64,000 bases of DNA from Maribacter algarum (ex Lu et al. 2025) (nom. illeg.) (GCA_947495915.1 CANMAW010000001.1:868001-932000), one strand, 5' to 3'; positions 49,775 to 59,487 are shown, counted from the first letter of the stretch. Notes: generated by a model not told the origin, from the letters alone. Made by a program: numbers and translations.

Positions 49775-50653
49775 TTAGTAATATAATTCGTCGGTTCTTA
49801 AATTTAAGAATCGTTGTGTCGCAAAATAGGTGCTAATTAACGAAATAAGAATTCCTAAAACAAAGACGGCAAAAAACAATAAGATCAATATCGTTGGGTC
49901 TTTAAACAATCCTAAATCTGGAAAATTGAGATTAATATAGTATAAAGCACCTGCTAGTGCTAGCATAGCAATAAATGCACCTAGCATGCCTAACTTTACA
50001 TTAGTCCAAATAAAAGGCCTACGTATAAAGGTTTTAGTCGCACCAACCATTTGCATGGTTTTGATTATAAAACGTTTTGAATAGATAGAGAGTCGAATAG
50101 AGCTGTTTATGAGAAGTACGGCTATAAAGGTGAAAATGCCACTTGCAACTAGTATCCACAGACTAATTTTTTTAACGTTATCATTTAACAAACCCACTAA
50201 CGGCTCATCATAACTTACTTCATCAACATAGCTTTTTGCAGCTATTTCTTCAGCGATTTCAGTAATTTTTTCTGGGGAAACAAAGTCTGCATTTAAGTTT
50301 ACATCAATAGAATTTTTTAAAGGATTATACCCTAGAAATTCCATAAAATTTTCTCCGATTTCTTCCGCATGTTTTTCGGCAGCTTCTTCTTTAGAAACAT
50401 AGGTGGCTTTTTTAGTGTACTCGGCCATTGCTAGTCCTTTTTGAAGTTGATCAATCTCTACTTCTTTGGCACTTTCTTTTAAAAATACCGATATGGTGAT
50501 TTGCTCTTTAAAATGATCGGCCATTTTCTTAGTGTTTAAGACTAATAACCCTAAAATTCCAAGTAAAAACAACACTAAGGCAATGCTTAGTACTACTGAA
50601 AAGTAAGAAGATATCAGCTTTCGCTTTTGATATTGTTCGAAAGATTGGCCCAT
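49775..50653 (-). CDS. ftsX: Cell division protein FtsX
   Basis: FtsX is the permease-like partner of FtsE and activates peptidoglycan hydrolases at the septum. The 292-residue protein has four membrane helices (about 22-41, and three after 165), a periplasmic loop (residues 50-160) with the conserved start QITISVFLKESAKE and an N-terminal cytoplasmic tail (MGQSFEQYQKRKLISSYFSV) typical of Bacteroidota. ftsE is not next to it, which is also common there. It is first in the five-gene operon. Confidence 0.95.
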   Translation of the reverse strand: MGQSFEQYQKRKLISSYFSVVLSIALVLFLLGILGLLVLNTKKMADHFKEQITISVFLKESAKEVEIDQLQKGLAMAEYTKKATYVSKEEAAEKHAEEIGENFMEFLGYNPLKNSIDVNLNADFVSPEKITEIAEEIAAKSYVDEVSYDEPLVGLLNDNVKKISLWILVASGIFTFIAVLLINSSIRLSIYSKRFIIKTMQMVGATKTFIRRPFIWTNVKLGMLGAFIAMLALAGALYYINLNFPDLGLFKDPTILILLFFAVFVLGILISLISTYFATQRFLNLRTDELYY

Positions 50654-50714
50654 AGTAGGTATTGAAAGAGTAAAGTTAGGAAAGTAATTTGAATCAGCGT
50701 TGATATATTTTAGG

Positions 50715-50744
50715 TTGCTAATAATTGAAGTGAATCTACGTTTG
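50715..50744 (+). promoter_or_regulatory. Promoter of the UbiA-type gene
   Basis: TTG at 50715-50717 and TACGTTTG at 50737-50744 with 19-nt spacing match the Bacteroidetes consensus. The ATG is 12 nt downstream. Confidence 0.65.
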
Positions 50745-50755
50745 ATGTAACAGTA

Positions 50756-51607
50756 ATGAATTTATTAGATCTTAAAATATCAAGACCAGGATTGTGGTTT
50801 CCTACCATATGGATTTACCTTGTGCCTTTCGGAAATCAAGTTAATTTTTATAATTCAAGTCTATTTTGGGTCGGACTCTTCTATGTTACTTTCCCTCTGA
50901 ACTATTTAGTTTATGGTTTGAATGACTATAATGATGAAAAAGCAGATGCCGTAAATGATAGAAAAGGTAATTTTTTGTTTGGTGCAAAAGCACCACGAAA
51001 ACACTTAGATGGTTTACTACTCAAAATTAGTCTTGTAAATATGCCATTTATTCTTTTGTTTACATATTTATCAGGTTTTATTATGTTTTTACTATTACTT
51101 TTTATGGTGATAGTCAATGTACTTTACAACTTTAAACCTTTCAGAATTAAAGAAAGACCTCCTTTTGAGATTCTAATTCAGGTTGGTTATGTAACTACAG
51201 CATTTTTTGCAACTGAGCTGAACCATTTAGAACCTTTGTCTTGGCAAACATTAACGTACCTCTCTTTATTCGCTTTTCAAGCCCATATTGCAGGAGAAAT
51301 AATGGATATTGAGCCTGATTTAAAGTCCGGAAAAAAAACCACGGCTACTATACTGAAACGAAAGAACTCCAAAATGTTAATGTTTGTACTACTTGCTGTA
51401 GAGGCTGTTTTGGTATGGCATTGGTTTCAAGATGTGGTTCTTGCAACTTTTTTAGGTCTGTTTTCTATTTGGCTTTTGTTTGATATGTTTATTTTCTTTA
51501 AAGAGAAACCTTACACCTTAAAGCAAATGAAGTTTTTTGGTTGGGCAATTAATTTTGTAGCGCTGTTGTCAATGGCCTGGGTTTTATATTATGGTACATT
51601 GGTTTAA
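50756..51607 (+). CDS. UbiA-family prenyltransferase
   Basis: This membrane protein of 283 residues with seven to nine helices has the two aspartate motifs of prenyltransferases: NDYNDEKADAVNDRK near residue 57 and GEIMDIEPDLKSGKKTTA near 180. Such enzymes make quinones, hemes or carotenoid-related products. The gene neighbours give no hint of the acceptor. Homologues in flavobacteria are often near carotenoid or retinal genes, but none are seen here. Confidence 0.85.
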   Translation: MNLLDLKISRPGLWFPTIWIYLVPFGNQVNFYNSSLFWVGLFYVTFPLNYLVYGLNDYNDEKADAVNDRKGNFLFGAKAPRKHLDGLLLKISLVNMPFILLFTYLSGFIMFLLLLFMVIVNVLYNFKPFRIKERPPFEILIQVGYVTTAFFATELNHLEPLSWQTLTYLSLFAFQAHIAGEIMDIEPDLKSGKKTTATILKRKNSKMLMFVLLAVEAVLVWHWFQDVVLATFLGLFSIWLLFDMFIFFKEKPYTLKQMKFFGWAINFVALLSMAWVLYYGTLV

Positions 51608-51620
51608 ACCATGTAAGTGG

Positions 51621-53525
51621 TCACCTTCTTAAGGCAAAATGCCCTTTAAACAATTGGCCATCTACCCGAATGGCGTACCAATAATCTGAAGAAGGTAATC
51701 TGGTTCCGTTAAAAGTACCATCCCAACTAAATGATGAGCTCACTGATTGCGCCATTAAATTTCCATAGCGGTTAAAAATTTGCACTTCAACATCTGAAAA
51801 GAATTCTAAACCTTGAAGCTCGAAAGTGTCGTTAATTGCGTCGCCATTCGGTGAAAAGTACTTAGGAATTACAAAATGTAGAAATTCTTGAGAAACTGCA
51901 GGGCAATTGGTTTTTCCTCGAACACTTATGGTATACTTGCCACTTCGTTGTATTTCAAAAACAGGACTAGACTGAAAACTGCCACCATCTATGGCGTACT
52001 CGAAATCTCCGTTATTCACAGTTCGAACAATAATATCTTCGTTAGTTGACCGAATACTTTCAATGATAGGTTGATCAATTTGGTCAACCATGATTGTTTT
52101 TACTGATGAACATCCATTTTGATTTGTAGCGGTCATGGTATAAATACCTGGTTGATTAATTTCAATTTCACTGGTGATTTCACCTGTATTCCATAAATAG
52201 GAAACCTTAGAAACACCCGCTGATACAAATAGCGGTACATTCTCGCACATAATTATTTGCTCGTCATACACTGCCGGAAGTTCGTTCATGGTATATGTAA
52301 CAGCAGTTCTTGAAGCCGAAAAGCAATCGGTAAGTTCAGAGCTAGCTGCAGCGTAATATGTTCCTGATGATGTGGGCGTGAATACGTTGCTATGAGCAAG
52401 TAGTAGATTTCCGCCAGAAGGGGCGTCATACCAATTAACAACTTGATTTTCTGGTGTAGTTACACGTAATGGTAGTGGTTCGTTGGCACAAACTATGAGA
52501 TCTCCTGTACTCTGAGGAGCCGCTGCTATCGGAATTATTAAAGCACTGAAAACTTCAGATATCACATTGCACAAATCATTTGATACATTAATTGGGTCTT
52601 CAGCTACTTTTACTCGAAAATATCGAGAATCGATTAAAGTTGGTGTTGTATAAGTATTTGAAGTTTCTCCAACGATGTCTATCCAGGTAATTGCATCAGC
52701 ACTTTCTTGCCATTGATAAGCATGGCTGCTATAGATAGAAAAATCGGGGGTTGCCGTAATGGTCGTACTGAGAATAACTCCTTCATCTTCACATTGGGCT
52801 AGTATGTTTTCACCAAAATGGTCAGTTAATGAAATAAGGTCGCCGCAAGATTTGAAAACAATATCGTCAATCGCTAAATCATTGCCACAGCCTCCAATTC
52901 CGTTATTTAGCATTTTCAAAATAACAGAAGTTTCACTTGGTTTAGTGGTAAACAGCAAGCCGTATTGTTCCCAATTAGGAATTTGAGTCCCTGGTATAGC
53001 ACCCGTATCACCTTCTGCTAAAACAGTACCATCTGTGCTATCTAAAATTTGAAATTTAACATTAATAGGTATGCCTCCGTTAGGGCAATGGGGGCTTGGA
53101 GGTAAAATATTCAATAGCCACGCAGAAAATTCATAGGAAGTATTTTGACACAAGCCATTGATTTTGGTTGTGAAAAATTCACCTCCATTCGTTGAATCAT
53201 CTGCATTAATGGTAAAGTATCTGCCATTTTCATCTCCGGTATGATCTACATTGGTGTGCCATCCGAAAAACTCAGAATTGTTTGATACTAAATATTGTCC
53301 GTCAATAGGAAAACTAGGATTATAGATATAAGTTGTTGTTCCAGGAGGTAAAGCGATATCATTTGTGCCAGCGCCAAATGTTTCAGAAAAAATAATGTCA
53401 CCTGAATTTCCACTGCAAAAACCTAATTGAGCAACGCTTTTTTGTAGACTTAAGCACATAATCAATAACCCCAACCCAAATTTTAAACGGTTAGATGTGT
53501 ATACCTTGTGATTTAGTTGGATCAA
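51621..53525 (-). CDS. Secreted adhesin-like protein with T9SS type B sorting domain
   Basis: From the TTG at 53525 the protein has 634 residues: a signal peptide (ending QKSVAQ), a carbohydrate-binding-like or MAM-like N-terminal domain (about 40-230), Ig-like repeats, then the C-terminal type B sorting domain with PKYFSPNGDAINDTFELQG and the ending GHFALRR. This tail directs export by the type IX secretion system. The start is not certain; the longer frame to 53633 overlaps leuS and was rejected. It is a surface or secreted protein and fits with the gliding genes. Confidence 0.82.
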   Translation of the reverse strand: MIQLNHKVYTSNRLKFGLGLLIMCLSLQKSVAQLGFCSGNSGDIIFSETFGAGTNDIALPPGTTTYIYNPSFPIDGQYLVSNNSEFFGWHTNVDHTGDENGRYFTINADDSTNGGEFFTTKINGLCQNTSYEFSAWLLNILPPSPHCPNGGIPINVKFQILDSTDGTVLAEGDTGAIPGTQIPNWEQYGLLFTTKPSETSVILKMLNNGIGGCGNDLAIDDIVFKSCGDLISLTDHFGENILAQCEDEGVILSTTITATPDFSIYSSHAYQWQESADAITWIDIVGETSNTYTTPTLIDSRYFRVKVAEDPINVSNDLCNVISEVFSALIIPIAAAPQSTGDLIVCANEPLPLRVTTPENQVVNWYDAPSGGNLLLAHSNVFTPTSSGTYYAAASSELTDCFSASRTAVTYTMNELPAVYDEQIIMCENVPLFVSAGVSKVSYLWNTGEITSEIEINQPGIYTMTATNQNGCSSVKTIMVDQIDQPIIESIRSTNEDIIVRTVNNGDFEYAIDGGSFQSSPVFEIQRSGKYTISVRGKTNCPAVSQEFLHFVIPKYFSPNGDAINDTFELQGLEFFSDVEVQIFNRYGNLMAQSVSSSFSWDGTFNGTRLPSSDYWYAIRVDGQLFKGHFALRR

Positions 53526-53560
53526 GATAGTAATAGCTTTCGCCTTTATATTATTAAACT

Positions 53561-53568
53561 TATTTTTG
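53561..53568 (+). promoter_or_regulatory. -7 promoter element of leuS
   Basis: TATTTTTG fits TAnnTTTG, 26 nt before the leuS ATG. A -33 TTG is not seen at the usual distance. Confidence 0.45.
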
Positions 53569-53594
53569 CCAGATATAGTTAAGAAAGATAAACA

Positions 53595-56411
53595 ATGCAA
53601 TACAATTTCAACGAAATTGAGGCCAAATGGCAAAAATACTGGTCAGATAATCAAACCTTTAAAGCAGTAAATAACGCGGAAAAAAAGAAGTTTTATGTTT
53701 TAGATATGTTTCCGTATCCTTCTGGAGCAGGACTTCATGTTGGTCACCCTTTGGGTTATATTGCTAGTGATATTTATGCCCGATATAAAAGGCACAAGGG
53801 TTTTAATGTAATGCATCCACAGGGGTATGATTCTTTTGGGCTTCCAGCTGAGCAGTATGCTATTCAAACGGGGCAACATCCTGCTATAACAACTGAGAAA
53901 AACATTAAAACATACCGTAGACAATTAGATCAAATCGGATTTTCTTTTGACTGGAGTCGTGAAGTGCGCACATCAGACCCTTCGTATTATAAATGGACAC
54001 AGTGGATTTTCATTCAACTATTCAATTCTTGGTATAACCTTGAAACCGATAAAGCAGAAGATATTCAAACTTTAATAGAAAAGTTCTCTTCTAATGGTAA
54101 TCTGCAGGTTCAAGCAGTCTGTGACGATAATATTGAAGAATTTAATGCTATCGACTGGAATAATTATTCTACGAAAGAACAACAACAAATTTTATTAAAG
54201 TATCGCCTAACTTATTTAGCAGAGACTGAAGTAAATTGGTGCCCCGCATTAGGAACCGTTTTGGCGAATGACGAAATCGTAAATGGTGTTTCTGAAAGAG
54301 GAGGTCATGCAGTAATTCGTAAAAAAATGACACAGTGGAGTATGCGAATTACAGCCTATGCGCAGCGGTTATTAGACGGTTTGAAGAAAATAGATTGGCC
54401 TCAACCTTTAAAAGACTCGCAAACAAACTGGATTGGTAGAAGTCAAGGCGCAAGTGTAACCTTCTATACCACTGGCGATGAAAAGTATCCGATTGAAGTA
54501 TTTACCACACGACCAGATACTATTTTCGGAGTAAGTTTCATGACCTTGGCACCTGAACATGACTTGGTTAATAAAATTACTACGGCTGCTCAAAAAACTG
54601 AGGTAGAAGCCTATATAGAGGCTACTGCAAAACGTTCTGAGCGTGATCGTATGGCCGATGTGAAAACTATTTCTGGAGCATTTACCGGTGCGTATGCTGA
54701 GCATCCGTTTTCTAAAAAGCCAATTCCGATTTGGATTGGTGATTATGTATTGGCGGGCTACGGCACGGGTGCGGTAATGTCTGTTCCTTGTGGTGATCAG
54801 CGAGATTATGATTTTGCTAAACATTTTAATATCCCAATTCCCAACATTTTTGAGGGCGTTGATATTTCTGAAGAGGCATTTGCTGACAAAGAAAAAACGG
54901 TCATCGCCAATTCAGATTTCTTAGATGGTTTGCCTTATAAAAAAGCAGTAAAAACAGCTATTTATGAATTGGAAAAATTGGGTCAGGGAAAAGGCAAAAT
55001 CAATTACCGCTTGCGTGATGCAGTTTTCAGCAGACAACGCTATTGGGGAGAACCCTTTCCAGTGTATTATGTAGATGGGATGCCCCAAATGATTGCTGCC
55101 GAGCATTTACCGATTAAACTTCCTGAAGTTGAAAAATACTTGCCCACTGAAACGGGGGAGCCGCCCTTGGGTAACGCGACGGTTTGGGCTTGGGATACAG
55201 TTGCTAATACAGTTGTGGATAACAGTGAGATAAATCATACCACAGTGTGGCCTTTAGAATTAAATACGATGCCAGGTTGGGCAGGAAGCTCACAATACTT
55301 CAATCGCTATATGGATCCGCATAATGAAGATGAAATTTTCTCAAAAGAGGCGGTCAATTACTGGCAAGATGTTGATTTGTATATTGGCGGAAGTGAGCAT
55401 GCTACTGGTCATTTGTTATATGCTCGTTTTTGGCAGAAATTTATGTTTGACAAAGGTTTGGTGCCTCAAGATGAGTTTGCTAAAAAACTAATTAATCAAG
55501 GAATGATTACGGGTACTAGTGCCTTTATTTATAGAGAAGAAGAAACTGGTAAGGTATTATCAAAAGGATTGATTAAGGTTAAAACTGTAACTCCTATTCA
55601 TGCTGATGTTTCTTTAGTAAATGCTTCGGATGAATTAGATATTGAAGGATTTAAAAAATGGCAACCGGAATATAAGGATGCTGAATTTCTATTAGAAGAC
55701 GGAAAATATATAGTAGGGCGAGAAGTTGAAAAAATGTCGAAGTCAAAATACAATGTCGTAAACCCTGATGATATAGTAGCCGAGTATGGTGCAGATAGTT
55801 TGCGACTTTATGAAATGTTTTTGGGGCCTTTAGAGCAGTCAAAGCCATGGAATACAGCAGGAATTACGGGAGTACATAGTTTCTTGAAAAAATTATGGAA
55901 ATTGTATTTCGATGAGAATGGTTCTAAAGTTTCTAACGATAAACCATCTGCAGAAAACCTAAAAACCTTACATAAAACCATTAAAAAAGTAGAAGAAGAT
56001 ATTGAGAATTTCAGTTTTAATACTTCAGTATCTACCTTCATGATTTGTGTTAATGAATTGACCACTCAGAAGTGTACTTCAAGAACCATTTTAGAATCTT
56101 TGGCAATTTTGGTTTCGCCATATGCACCGCATATTTCTGAAGAACTTTGGAATAAAATGGGGCATGATGAAAGTTTATCAACAGTATCTTTTCCAATTTT
56201 TGAACCAAATCATTTGGTAGAAAGTAATAAAGAATATCCTATTTCTTTCAATGGAAAAATGAAATTCACTATGAACCTTTCTTTAGACCTGACCAAAGAA
56301 GAGATAGAGGCTGCGGTAATGGGTCATGAAAAAACAATACAGCAACTAGCAGGTCGTGCACCTAAAAAGGTAATTGTAGTACCTGGTAAGATTGTGAATA
56401 TTGTGGGGTAG
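53595..56411 (+). CDS. leuS: Leucyl-tRNA synthetase
   Basis: LeuRS charges tRNA-Leu. The 938-residue protein is class I: HVGHPLGYIASD (HIGH motif) near residue 48, an editing CP1 domain with TTRPDTIFGVSFM near 300, and KMSKS as VEKMSKSKYNVVNP near 715. It is about 70 residues longer than the E. coli enzyme, partly through an insertion after residue 140 with EDIQTLIEKFSSNG, which is normal in Bacteroidota. It is transcribed alone and ends in a terminator. Confidence 0.98.
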   Translation: MQYNFNEIEAKWQKYWSDNQTFKAVNNAEKKKFYVLDMFPYPSGAGLHVGHPLGYIASDIYARYKRHKGFNVMHPQGYDSFGLPAEQYAIQTGQHPAITTEKNIKTYRRQLDQIGFSFDWSREVRTSDPSYYKWTQWIFIQLFNSWYNLETDKAEDIQTLIEKFSSNGNLQVQAVCDDNIEEFNAIDWNNYSTKEQQQILLKYRLTYLAETEVNWCPALGTVLANDEIVNGVSERGGHAVIRKKMTQWSMRITAYAQRLLDGLKKIDWPQPLKDSQTNWIGRSQGASVTFYTTGDEKYPIEVFTTRPDTIFGVSFMTLAPEHDLVNKITTAAQKTEVEAYIEATAKRSERDRMADVKTISGAFTGAYAEHPFSKKPIPIWIGDYVLAGYGTGAVMSVPCGDQRDYDFAKHFNIPIPNIFEGVDISEEAFADKEKTVIANSDFLDGLPYKKAVKTAIYELEKLGQGKGKINYRLRDAVFSRQRYWGEPFPVYYVDGMPQMIAAEHLPIKLPEVEKYLPTETGEPPLGNATVWAWDTVANTVVDNSEINHTTVWPLELNTMPGWAGSSQYFNRYMDPHNEDEIFSKEAVNYWQDVDLYIGGSEHATGHLLYARFWQKFMFDKGLVPQDEFAKKLINQGMITGTSAFIYREEETGKVLSKGLIKVKTVTPIHADVSLVNASDELDIEGFKKWQPEYKDAEFLLEDGKYIVGREVEKMSKSKYNVVNPDDIVAEYGADSLRLYEMFLGPLEQSKPWNTAGITGVHSFLKKLWKLYFDENGSKVSNDKPSAENLKTLHKTIKKVEEDIENFSFNTSVSTFMICVNELTTQKCTSRTILESLAILVSPYAPHISEELWNKMGHDESLSTVSFPIFEPNHLVESNKEYPISFNGKMKFTMNLSLDLTKEEIEAAVMGHEKTIQQLAGRAPKKVIVVPGKIVNIVG

Positions 56412-56442
56412 TTATAGAATATAAATGTATTTTATTTAAATC

Positions 56443-56470
56443 ACCCCCTAATTTGTAGGGGGTTAATTTT
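56443..56470 (+). terminator. Terminator of leuS
   Basis: ACCCCCTA pairs with TAGGGGGT around a 5-nt loop, followed by a T-rich tract. Confidence 0.75.
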
Positions 56471-56578
56471 AATAAAAGTTAAATTTTAAAGAAACACCCC
56501 TACTTTTTATCGATTTTATTTTAATAATTGTTTTTATTGTCACACTTTTGAAGTGATTAATTAAAAACATGGTTTAAA

Positions 56579-57679
56579 ATGACAATAGGTGTTCCCAAAG
56601 AAATAAAGAACAACGAGAATCGAGTAGGTATGACTCCTGCTGGTGTGTATGAATTAGTAAAAAATAATCATATAGTTTATGTGCAGTCAACAGCAGGTGA
56701 AGGCAGTGGTTTTTTAGATCATGATTATCAAAAAGTTGGCGCGATTATTTTAGATACGATTGGTCAGGTGTATGCTATGTCAGAAATGATTGTTAAGGTA
56801 AAAGAACCAATCGAAGAAGAATATGGTTTGATACAAAAAGACCAAGTTGTCTTTACTTATTTTCACTTTGCTTCAAGTGAACCGCTAACTAAAGCAATGA
56901 TAGAAAGTAAATCAGTGTGTATAGCTTACGAAACCGTAGAAGACGTTCAAGGTACACTTCCATTATTAACGCCCATGTCTGAAGTTGCGGGTAGAATGGC
57001 CATTCAGCAAGGGGCTAAATATCTTGAAAAACCAGTTAAAGGTAGAGGTGTTTTATTGGGTGGGGTGCCAGGTGTTCAGCCGGGTAAAGTTTTAGTATTA
57101 GGGGCTGGAGTGGTAGGTATTCAGGCTGCAAAAATGGCAGCAGGTTTAGGTGCTCATGTGACTATTATGGATATTAATATGAACCGCTTACGTTACGTTA
57201 ACGATGTGTTGCCGCCACATGTGATTACTGAATTTTCTAATGAATTTAATATTCGTAAACATATTAAAACACATGATCTTATAGTAGGTGGTGTATTGTT
57301 GAAAGGCGCTAAAGCGCCTAATCTTATTTCTAAAGATATGCTAAAAGAAATGCGACCTGGTACTGTTATTGTTGACGTTGCTGTAGATCAAGGTGGTTGT
57401 GTTGAAACAACCAAGCCAACAACGCATGAAGACCCTATATATATAATTGATGATGTCGTGCACTATTCGGTGGCTAACATGCCAGGTGCCGTGCCTTATA
57501 CTTCAACAGTTGCCTTAACCAATGTGACCTTACCCTATGTGGTAAAATTGGCAAATTTAGGATGGGAGAAAGCAACAGAAAAAGATGAGGCTCTTAGAAA
57601 AGGATTAAACATTATTAATGGGCGTGTAGTGTATAAAGAAATTGTAGAAGCCTTTGGTTGGGAAACTACTTTAACTTAA
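56579..57679 (+). CDS. ald: Alanine dehydrogenase
   Basis: Ald interconverts L-alanine and pyruvate with NAD. The 366-residue protein begins MTIGVPKEIKNNENRVGMTP, has the substrate residues in VKVKEPIEEEYGL and TYFHFASSEPLT, and the NAD loop LGAGVVGIQAAKMAAGLGA near residue 178. The VEDVQGTLPLLTPMSEVAGRM block is also typical of Ald and distinguishes it from transhydrogenase. It is transcribed alone. Confidence 0.96.
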   Translation: MTIGVPKEIKNNENRVGMTPAGVYELVKNNHIVYVQSTAGEGSGFLDHDYQKVGAIILDTIGQVYAMSEMIVKVKEPIEEEYGLIQKDQVVFTYFHFASSEPLTKAMIESKSVCIAYETVEDVQGTLPLLTPMSEVAGRMAIQQGAKYLEKPVKGRGVLLGGVPGVQPGKVLVLGAGVVGIQAAKMAAGLGAHVTIMDINMNRLRYVNDVLPPHVITEFSNEFNIRKHIKTHDLIVGGVLLKGAKAPNLISKDMLKEMRPGTVIVDVAVDQGGCVETTKPTTHEDPIYIIDDVVHYSVANMPGAVPYTSTVALTNVTLPYVVKLANLGWEKATEKDEALRKGLNIINGRVVYKEIVEAFGWETTLT

Positions 57680-57703
57680 AAGTACATTTTGTCAGTAAAA
57701 TAC

Positions 57704-57730
57704 ACCTCGCTAGATTATGGCGAGGTTTTT
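57704..57730 (+). terminator. Terminator of ald
   Basis: ACCTCGC pairs with GCGAGGT, followed by TTTTT. Confidence 0.75.
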
Positions 57731-57778
57731 GCATTTTATGTTGTAATTTTAATTCACATTAACTAGAAATAATAAATT

Positions 57779-58477
57779 ATGTTAGGATTCGATATAGGAT
57801 ATATAATTATTGCAGGTGTCTTTGGGGTGCTTAGTATGTTGGTAAGTAGCCGACTAAAAAGTAAATTTAAAAAATATTCTAAAGTGCATTTGCGCAATGG
57901 AATGAGTGGTGCTGAAATCGCTGAAAAAATGTTAGCTGATCATGGTATTCGAGATGTGAAGGTTATTTCAACTCCGGGTATGTTAACAGATCACTATAAT
58001 CCCGCAAATAAAACGGTCAATTTAAGTGAGGGTGTTTATGCTCAACGAAATGCTTCTGCAGCTGCTGTTGCTGCACATGAAGTGGGTCATGCGGTGCAAC
58101 ATGCAACAGCGTATAGATGGTTGGGTATGCGATCAAAATTAGTACCTATTTTAAATGTAACCTCTCGTTTTTCAATGTGGGTTATTTTCGGCGGATTAAT
58201 GTTAATGCAAACTACGGCCATCGGCGGCCCTATTGCTTGGGTTGGTGTTGGTCTGTATGGTATAGGCACCTTGTTTAGTTTTATTACTTTACCAGTTGAA
58301 TATGATGCTAGTAACCGAGCTTTAGCTTGGTTGAAAAATAAAAATATGGTAAGTCAAGAAGAATATGCTGGGGCTGAAGATGCGCTTAAATGGGCGGCAA
58401 GAACATACTTAGTAGCAGCAATTGGCGCATTGGCAACTTTATTATATTTTGCTATGAAAGTTGCTAGTAGAGATTAA
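57779..58477 (+). CDS. YugP-type zinc metallopeptidase, membrane-bound
   Basis: The 232-residue protein has an N-terminal helix (residues 5-23), a soluble part with the zinc motif AAHEVGHAVQHA near residue 100, and helices at about 125-165 and 205-225. The motif STPGMLTDHYNPANKTVNLSEG (in two stretches) and the later PVEYDASNRALAWL are hallmarks of the YugP/DUF zinc peptidase family. The substrate is unknown. A strong bidirectional terminator separates it from the convergent ferritin gene. Confidence 0.92.
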   Translation: MLGFDIGYIIIAGVFGVLSMLVSSRLKSKFKKYSKVHLRNGMSGAEIAEKMLADHGIRDVKVISTPGMLTDHYNPANKTVNLSEGVYAQRNASAAAVAAHEVGHAVQHATAYRWLGMRSKLVPILNVTSRFSMWVIFGGLMLMQTTAIGGPIAWVGVGLYGIGTLFSFITLPVEYDASNRALAWLKNKNMVSQEEYAGAEDALKWAARTYLVAAIGALATLLYFAMKVASRD

Positions 58478-58494
58478 AAGTATTTTAAAAGCAT

Positions 58495-58532
58495 AAAAAA
58501 TGGGAATCAGTTTGAACTGATTCCCATTTTTT
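58495..58532. terminator. Bidirectional terminator
   Basis: AAAAAATGGGAATCAGTT and its exact complement flank a 2-nt spacer: a strong 18-bp stem with A and T runs built into it, serving both convergent genes. Confidence 0.9.
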
Positions 58533-58554
58533 ATACCTGTAAAGTGGTACAGGC

Positions 58555-59061
58555 TTATTTTATTCGTTCGTCAATTAATTTAATGGCTATTCCATCTCTG
58601 CCCATAACTTCAAATAAATCTAAGATATCTCTCATAGATTTTTCTTCTTCTAATTGTTCGTTTACAAACCACTGTAAAAAGTTTTCTACGGCGTAATCTT
58701 CAGATTTTTTAGCCAATGAAACAATTTTATTTATAGATTTTGTTACTGCTATTTCCTGTTCTAAAGCGGTTTCAAAAACTTCCTCTAATGAAGAAAAGTC
58801 ATGATTAAGGTTTGTTATTTCTGGTGAAATAGCATTGCCACCACAATCATTAATAAACTTAAATATTTTCAACATATGCTCACGTTCTTCGCTAGCTTGT
58901 TGGTACAGAAAATCTGCACTTCCAGGTAAAGAATTTTGATCACACCATGAGGCCATCGCTAAGTATGATGCAGACGCTTTCCCTTCCATTTTTATCTGCT
59001 CATTAAGTGCATCCATTGTGCTAACTTTAATGCTCATTTGTTGTCTTGCTATATCTTTCAT
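58555..59061 (-). CDS. Ferritin
   Basis: This non-heme ferritin of 168 residues stores iron in a 24-mer shell. The four-helix bundle starts with ALNEQIKMEGKASASYLAMASW, and the ferroxidase residues are seen in Glu of this helix, EEREHMLKIF (Glu and His), and FVNEQLEEEKS (Glu and Gln). The second-helix DFLYQQASEEREHM is characteristic. Two tandem -7 boxes lie upstream. Confidence 0.95.
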   Translation of the reverse strand: MKDIARQQMSIKVSTMDALNEQIKMEGKASASYLAMASWCDQNSLPGSADFLYQQASEEREHMLKIFKFINDCGGNAISPEITNLNHDFSSLEEVFETALEQEIAVTKSINKIVSLAKKSEDYAVENFLQWFVNEQLEEEKSMRDILDLFEVMGRDGIAIKLIDERIK

Positions 59062-59077
59062 TTTTTTTTACTTTGTA

Positions 59078-59094
59078 CAAAAATACCAAATATA
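59078..59094 (-). promoter_or_regulatory. Tandem -7 promoter elements of the ferritin gene
   Basis: TATTTTTG (59078-59085) and TATATTTG (59087-59094) on the minus strand both fit TAnnTTTG, 16 and 25 nt before the ATG. Two start sites are possible. Confidence 0.5.
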
Positions 59095-59165
59095 ACTAAG
59101 CATCTATAAGCTTGCCTTAATTTGAATTTGGTTTAAGACTGATTAAAAATAAGAGAAAGTGGTAA

Positions 59166-59483
59166 TTATACTACAGTAGAAGTTGGGTGTGCGATACCTA
59201 ATTTATAAAAGCTCTTTTCAACGAGTGTCATTAAATCTAATATTTCTAAGGTATTTAAGATAAAAAGATGTTCTTTATTACAAAGCATCAACATTTCAAA
59301 ACCGTGTTTATTAAAGTCAGCATCAAAATGATCTTCGATCGCTATTTTCTGTACTTTATGTCGCAATGCAAGTAGCTGACAAAAGCTTAGTTTTATGGTC
59401 TTTTGACCCATATCTAAGTAATGACACCGTTCTTCATCAGATTGATAAAGTGCATAAAATTTTGAACGACATATCGTTTTCAT
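59166..59483 (-). CDS. Small protein of unknown function
   Basis: The 105-residue protein has no signal peptide and mixes helix and strand (CHYLDMGQKTIKLSFCQLLALRHKVQ, FEMLMLCNKEHLFILNTLEILDLMTLVEK in two parts). I recognise the general type as a conserved Bacteroidota protein without a known function. The promoter (TTTG at 59516-59519, TATTTTTG at 59488-59495 on the minus strand, 20-nt spacing) ends 4 nt before the ATG, so the mRNA may lack a leader. It lies between ferritin and an Lrp-type regulator. Confidence 0.65.
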   Translation of the reverse strand: MKTICRSKFYALYQSDEERCHYLDMGQKTIKLSFCQLLALRHKVQKIAIEDHFDADFNKHGFEMLMLCNKEHLFILNTLEILDLMTLVEKSFYKLGIAHPTSTVV

Positions 59484-59487
59484 GGTT

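Noticed and set aside
53526-53633. Longer N-terminus of the T9SS substrate
   Set aside because: It overlaps the start of leuS and its promoter and would bury the signal peptide.
54408-54824. 138-codon minus-strand frame within leuS
   Set aside because: It is antisense to a conserved part of leuS, and its translation has no family-like features.
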